From Saccharomyces uvarum (lineage: Eukaryota > Ascomycota > Saccharomycetes > Saccharomycetales > Saccharomycetaceae), in assembly GCA_947243795.1 (NCBI GenBank), contig OX365931.1, positions 868,001 to 932,000 of the forward strand: a stretch of DNA of 64,000 nt, read 5' to 3'. Made by a program: the position numbers and the translations under genes. Positions 60,801-64,000 of the stretch are shown here, piece by piece; position 1 is the stretch's first letter, and every line of letters begins with the position of its first letter. The notes under the pieces are model-generated. The model did not search any database, was not told the DNA's origin, and was given only the letters and a program-made list of their open reading frames with translations.

Positions 60801-63622
60801 TTCGAAACGTAGCTTTGAATGAAATAAATAAAATTATCGTTTGACCATTTAGACACGTGAATTAATGCAAACAGGTTAACTGGAAAAGTGAGCTTCAAAC
60901 ACAGGTCCAAAAAATTTTCAATGGAGTCTTCGTTTGGAACTTGATCCACAATGCCTGCCAAACTCTGGAATTCCTTGAAGGATATGTTCGGGGCTAACAG
61001 TGTTGATCCGACCCAATTCTGGGCATATATTTCAGTTTTCTTATCCTTTAACTCTAGAAACTTCTCCATTATCACAAACTCAGATGTCTCGTTCCGAGAT
61101 TTCCGAACAACGTCTTTCAACAGGTTAAGTGTTATATTTTCTTGTGGACCGCTGATTTGTGAAAATCGGATATTGAAGTTTATCAACGATGAATCATTCT
61201 TTCTTAAGAACAAGTCTAAAAATGTGTGAATAAACGAAGAACCTACAGCTCCAAAAAATTCACAAAAAATCGGTTTATCTTTGTTGTTTTCTGCAACTTC
61301 CAAAATCAAACTACTGAAAGCTTCCAAATGGCCCTGATCTTTTTTTTCTTCCGGGAGATGTTTCAAAGATGTGAGGATTAAATCATGAGTTAAGTTGACA
61401 TTAGACATGGCTGTCCTTACGCCCTGAAACACGACCTTCATAATTTTGTCATATGCAGATTTGATAATTGACGGAGGTAAGCTCGAAATATCTTTGATTT
61501 TCACACCTTCTGAGGCTATTACACTCATAGAATGAATGTGCTTTTTGTTTTTCCTCTCAGGCACAACATCGGAATTCTTACCTCCAATTAGTAAATGCAA
61601 AACTGTTAAGGGCACATTCTGCAATTGAATAGAGTTATAGTTGAAAACAAAATTTTCATAAATTGGGGCAATTAAATAGTCCCAAAAAAGTTTAAACATA
61701 TCCATGGATAAATTTTTATTACTTGCGAATGCAGTATAAACGACCCCCAGAAAATGGTAAATGATTCCTTCTCTAGCGCTCGGATCATTTACATGTGACA
61801 ATGTCATTTGAAAGGGGGTTTGCAATAGTGACAGTAACCTTTCATTCTTTTCTTCATTTTTCAAAGATATTTTTGTACAAATGCAGTAAGTAATAATTCT
61901 CCAAACCTTAATAGACATTAAGCGGGTCTTCGGCTGCTCGTTCATAAAGCACAATTGATTTAGGTCGAACCAGGTTTTGCTGGATTCAGATATTAAATCA
62001 TATACTGTCTTTCCGTTATCGTATAGAAGTCCAGTCATGGAAAGCCATAAGTCCATTGCTAGTTTATTATCATTTTTTTTCACAATGTAATATTTTATTT
62101 GCTCTGTCAGCAGATGGCCTATTGTGATTTTGTTGAGATCGCCAGCATCATTTGAATTTAATGGTAATCTAGATAAAAACTTTTTGTTAATCGTTTCTGT
62201 TATAGGCGAAACCATAACACATTGGTAAATCCTTTCATGCTCTTCTACAAAGTCCAAACATTTTTTCAAAAGCTCCAGTAGCACAACTATGGAAGTAATG
62301 AGAATCTTCATAGAATAAACCTCATCTCCGATTATAATTCTGGGTAATACTTCACCTGGTAGCCAAGAAGTTACTGTTTCAATCATTAATTTTGGATATT
62401 TACTCAGAAATCCTCTTATGAGTAGCAGTTTTTCGCATATTAGGTTGTTGCTATTGATTTCTATTATTTCAGTGAAAGTGTCGATGATTGGCTTGATTTC
62501 CTCATCACTTAAGAAAAAAGTACCGAATTTCTCATCTCTTAGGAAAGATACTTGCGCAGTAATTATTATTTTATTTGAGTTCTCATTTTTTAGTGCTTTA
62601 TTTGTCCATTTGTAAATAACTTTCAATTGATTCACCAGATCTGGTCTTTTCATTAGCCATTTCATGATTTTGAAATTGGACATAATAGCCCCAAAAAATC
62701 GTACCATTTGAACATACAGTCTAATTACAAATGGATTTTTCTTTTCACTAAAACTCAGCAATGTGTCCTGGATCATCTGTAGATGAGGCATGCATGTTTC
62801 GATAATGGTTTCTACATTAACGATGAGAACATTGAATTTCTGATCAACTTCGTTAACATTTTTTGTGGTTAAAATGGGGATAATATTGTTAAATGTGGCA
62901 TATACCTCAAATCTTCTGGCCACATATTCTTCCGATTCCTGGCGCAGGATGCCCAGTCCACCTTCTATGATATCCTTAAACTCTGAAACGCTTTCGTTGT
63001 CAATTAAACTATGAATTTCGCCGCTTACCCAATAATCTAAAGTACGAGGATCTACTCCAGTAGTTTCCTTATAAGGCGATGTAAATATGTTACCGTTGTG
63101 CAATTGGTGCTGAGAATGTTGGAGTTTGTTGTAGCTCAAGTCGCTTACAGTTCTCATCGATGGCATTCTGTTTCTTAAAATTGATTTGCCTGGTTTACTT
63201 GATGGAGAAGGTTTTGGTGAAGAACCAGGTACGTGGTGAATTGGTGATGATTCTATTCTATCAGAAAAGGCTACGCTTTTTGTCACTGGAGATACATTGT
63301 TACTGTTTGGAGCAGAGATTTCAGGTAGACTTTGCATTAGCTTACTGTTTTCATCTTCTAAACTTAAATGTTCATGACTTTCTGATAAATCCCACTGATT
63401 GTTTTCGTTAATGCTTGGAGATAATAGCTTTCGTCTCTTTGGAGTTGGTGACAAGTCGCTTTGTGTATGCATACGGGCTTGTGGAGAAGGCGGAGGTGGC
63501 AATTTCGCTTTCATCCATGGAGAGTTCCCACTGGAATGAGCATCTTGTTGAGACCTTCGAAGAATATGCTGATCGATTCGATCTATCGTGTGCTTCTTCT
63601 TATCTGAGAAATCGTTGGACAT
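57839..63622 (-). CDS. RIF1: Rif1 telomere-length and replication-timing regulator
   Basis: A 1927-residue protein (S. cerevisiae 1916) from ATG 63620-63622; a 49-codon upstream extension begins with TTG. Near the N-terminus are two protein-phosphatase-1 docking motifs, KSVAF (115-119, RVxF type) and SILR (147-150). The helical HEAT-repeat body runs from about 180 to 1330. A long polar, divergent region follows. A PEIRIPIFKSLKM motif resembles the Rap1-binding module, and the conserved C-terminal domain (SLEERRNLRIELLDFMMRLEYYSNRD) forms the oligomerisation unit. Rif1 binds Rap1 at telomeres and recruits PP1 (Glc7) to oppose DDK at late origins. An MCB box lies 160 bp before the start. Confidence 0.97.
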   Translation of the reverse strand: MSNDFSDKKKHTIDRIDQHILRRSQQDAHSSGNSPWMKAKLPPPPSPQARMHTQSDLSPTPKRRKLLSPSINENNQWDLSESHEHLSLEDENSKLMQSLPEISAPNSNNVSPVTKSVAFSDRIESSPIHHVPGSSPKPSPSSKPGKSILRNRMPSMRTVSDLSYNKLQHSQHQLHNGNIFTSPYKETTGVDPRTLDYWVSGEIHSLIDNESVSEFKDIIEGGLGILRQESEEYVARRFEVYATFNNIIPILTTKNVNEVDQKFNVLIVNVETIIETCMPHLQMIQDTLLSFSEKKNPFVIRLYVQMVRFFGAIMSNFKIMKWLMKRPDLVNQLKVIYKWTNKALKNENSNKIIITAQVSFLRDEKFGTFFLSDEEIKPIIDTFTEIIEINSNNLICEKLLLIRGFLSKYPKLMIETVTSWLPGEVLPRIIIGDEVYSMKILITSIVVLLELLKKCLDFVEEHERIYQCVMVSPITETINKKFLSRLPLNSNDAGDLNKITIGHLLTEQIKYYIVKKNDNKLAMDLWLSMTGLLYDNGKTVYDLISESSKTWFDLNQLCFMNEQPKTRLMSIKVWRIITYCICTKISLKNEEKNERLLSLLQTPFQMTLSHVNDPSAREGIIYHFLGVVYTAFASNKNLSMDMFKLFWDYLIAPIYENFVFNYNSIQLQNVPLTVLHLLIGGKNSDVVPERKNKKHIHSMSVIASEGVKIKDISSLPPSIIKSAYDKIMKVVFQGVRTAMSNVNLTHDLILTSLKHLPEEKKDQGHLEAFSSLILEVAENNKDKPIFCEFFGAVGSSFIHTFLDLFLRKNDSSLINFNIRFSQISGPQENITLNLLKDVVRKSRNETSEFVIMEKFLELKDKKTEIYAQNWVGSTLLAPNISFKEFQSLAGIVDQVPNEDSIENFLDLCLKLTFPVNLFALIHVSKWSNDNFIYFIQSYVSKNNNKLDTDLVTLLKTSLPGNTELFVGLLPFLKQNKFMSILEYCIHSNPTLLSYISDLDSDLLLELLPRSRTSFFVTNIQSFNHAEQLTIICWLLEGEELDQINQNFPEVKNILLHTPADELEKLKIIRELLRLVTKNPIEPLFSELLNFCIDNSIVNNLDEFCETMNDEILSKINPELLLRLLTYRGKPNETLLTVLAGNIGNADSDYKFELLEKIIARKELLILERLKESFFIFLLDPVSRSNKQNHDNGTKMFCELVLLYLTKPLSRGAAKKFFSMLVSILPPKPDRQSIDLVHLLIDIIRSHNRKFKDKRTYNATLKTIEKWIHESEVVHQRDPGKEAGEIFNDSSMYTPQGLDIEKGVPENLQKAPNIEEIQVPATQGVKDLPSSFRTPSKDDLEDFYVRKVKNIPIMKLTQREIPPKLGRSFTDETLEEVDNESIGEIDQQAKSTQLNNEIDNHEDIQYNKSDDAEVSELHENDAEANFSEVAQQAKTIIGEQTEVTKKFIDTKRGQNILTDDALQRSPKTHFDSETEKSRVHVNEIKKSKKLVSVPASEHEAISRSTKSADINIKNVIIQPSSSASTDVKKVGLGFSQDLVMVALNSKEQLVGKDDVKEQDGQERRREEHDFDGSVNNELLTEGWNTQKQLMNKTISKDDGIEDKSQVHAIGQATSINKKETHNKIENPSEILLPDSSMRKDDPKVNTLHSGANEHDAVSGENLSHELNAIDNGRRGIERTCNIQAQGAVEKARETTTIETPLNVDLKQTGTKPNKELNDQRKHGKDITAKDDFVSVEEHGDNGGFLKAMEQEASRETSFTKEELEVADTSVLPEIRIPIFKSLKMQEPKSQTEQMKERLQKHESMPPDSPPRLAANTNIQNVNTHLVVVGKAPERKQEKDEKIHLGQVQIDTDGDPADGNEDATSREATPSLRVHFSSKKSRKLVSRLRGFTPGDLNGISLEERRNLRIELLDFMMRLEYYSNRDNDMN

Positions 63623-64000
63623 TGCAAGGCTAACAGAAAAAGAACGCAGCTTAGTGTGGACAAATGTTTCCTTCTGAATGCCTGAGATACTATAACGTGG
63701 GCGAATTGCGCTCAAACTCCTGTATAGGTGCGTTACTGTATTTTGGTCTTTATGCTGATGAGTAGCCAATAATTTAAAATCGACGCGTCGGTCAATATTT
63801 TAGCTTTTAATACAATGAAATATGGTATAATAAATAAGGTGAAAAAGTTGATCGGTTAGAATATTATGAGGCTTGAGATGTTCTAGTTGGGACCCTTCTC
63901 TTGATCGATTGGTTATCTACATTCGGAGTTTCCTGCTACTTAAATTTACGTTTGGCCTACTGCTTTTTTTAACGTTTTGTAACAGATAGGAGAAGTTAAT
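63623..64000. other. RIF1 upstream region to window end
   Basis: A 378-bp region upstream of RIF1 with one MCB box. By synteny the next gene is PPS1, outside the window. The first 147 bp are open in the RIF1 frame but lack an ATG. Nothing else was recognised. Confidence 0.55.
63783..63788. promoter_or_regulatory. MCB box ACGCGT before RIF1
   Basis: ACGCGT within GACGCGTC, 161-166 bp before the RIF1 ATG. It implies possible MBF-driven G1/S expression, as for other replication genes. Confidence 0.6.

Noticed and set aside
63623-63769. 49-codon N-terminal extension of RIF1
   Set aside because: Begins at TTG with no ATG; the homologous protein begins at the ATG at 63622.

Overview
The window is nuclear DNA from a budding yeast of the genus Saccharomyces. 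Gene order and orientation match the right arm of S. cerevisiae chromosome II from the 3' end of PRP5 (YBR237W) to RIF1 (YBR275C), with no gene of that block missing. The predicted proteins differ from the S. cerevisiae proteins I remember at many positions: roughly one residue in eight in His7, more in Rif1, Thi2 and Efm2. This is therefore a sister species (uvarum/eubayanus, kudriavzevii or arboricola-like) rather than S. cerevisiae. The exact species cannot be fixed by eye.

Layout. 1-3238: PRP5 tail and YBR238C, a mitochondrial RMD9 paralog. 4368-9964: two Zn2Cys6 regulators (ERT1, THI2) and a sugar-porter gene (YBR241C), with a marked GC-rich stretch over THI2/YBR241C. 10589-20419: YBR242W, ALG7, GPX2, ISW1, DPH7/RRT2 and ENP1. 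20818-24020: two amino-acid biosynthesis genes, HIS7 and ARO4, each with Gcn4-type sites upstream. 24991-30840: SPO23, MRPS5, DUT1, SRB6 and TRS20. 31026-39034: MTC4, RCF3 (the only spliced gene recognised), RIB5, POP4, SHG1 and YBR259W. 39219-49083: RGD1, TAE1, MIC12/AIM5, SHM1, YPT10, TSC10, REI1, MRPL37, a small basic ORF I cannot name, and SDH8. 49255-63622: BIT2, EFM2, HSM3, UBX7, CHK1 and RIF1.

The genes are ordinary, independently transcribed yeast genes, not operons. Shared themes appear in the promoters. PAC/RRPE-like ribosome-biogenesis motifs lie before ENP1, REI1, EFM2 and perhaps POP4. MCB (ACGCGT) boxes precede DUT1 and RIF1. A mid-sporulation element pair lies before SPO23 and a Yap1-type site before GPX2. 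Several computed open frames begin at non-ATG codons, so I moved those starts to the first homologous ATG (ALG7, SPO23, POP4, YBR259W, RGD1, TSC10, REI1, SDH8, BIT2, EFM2, HSM3, CHK1, RIF1).

The observations most worth following are these. (1) A 53-codon, strongly basic ORF with an excellent yeast leader lies between MRPL37 and SDH8. (2) The uncharacterised protein YBR259W reads like a diverged cullin that ends before the neddylated winged-helix domain. (3) ISW1 has an in-frame stop just before the ATG used here. (4) Several intergenic repeats and palindromes look like unassigned regulator sites. I saw no tRNA gene, no LTR or other transposon copy and no CRISPR-like array in the gaps I read.
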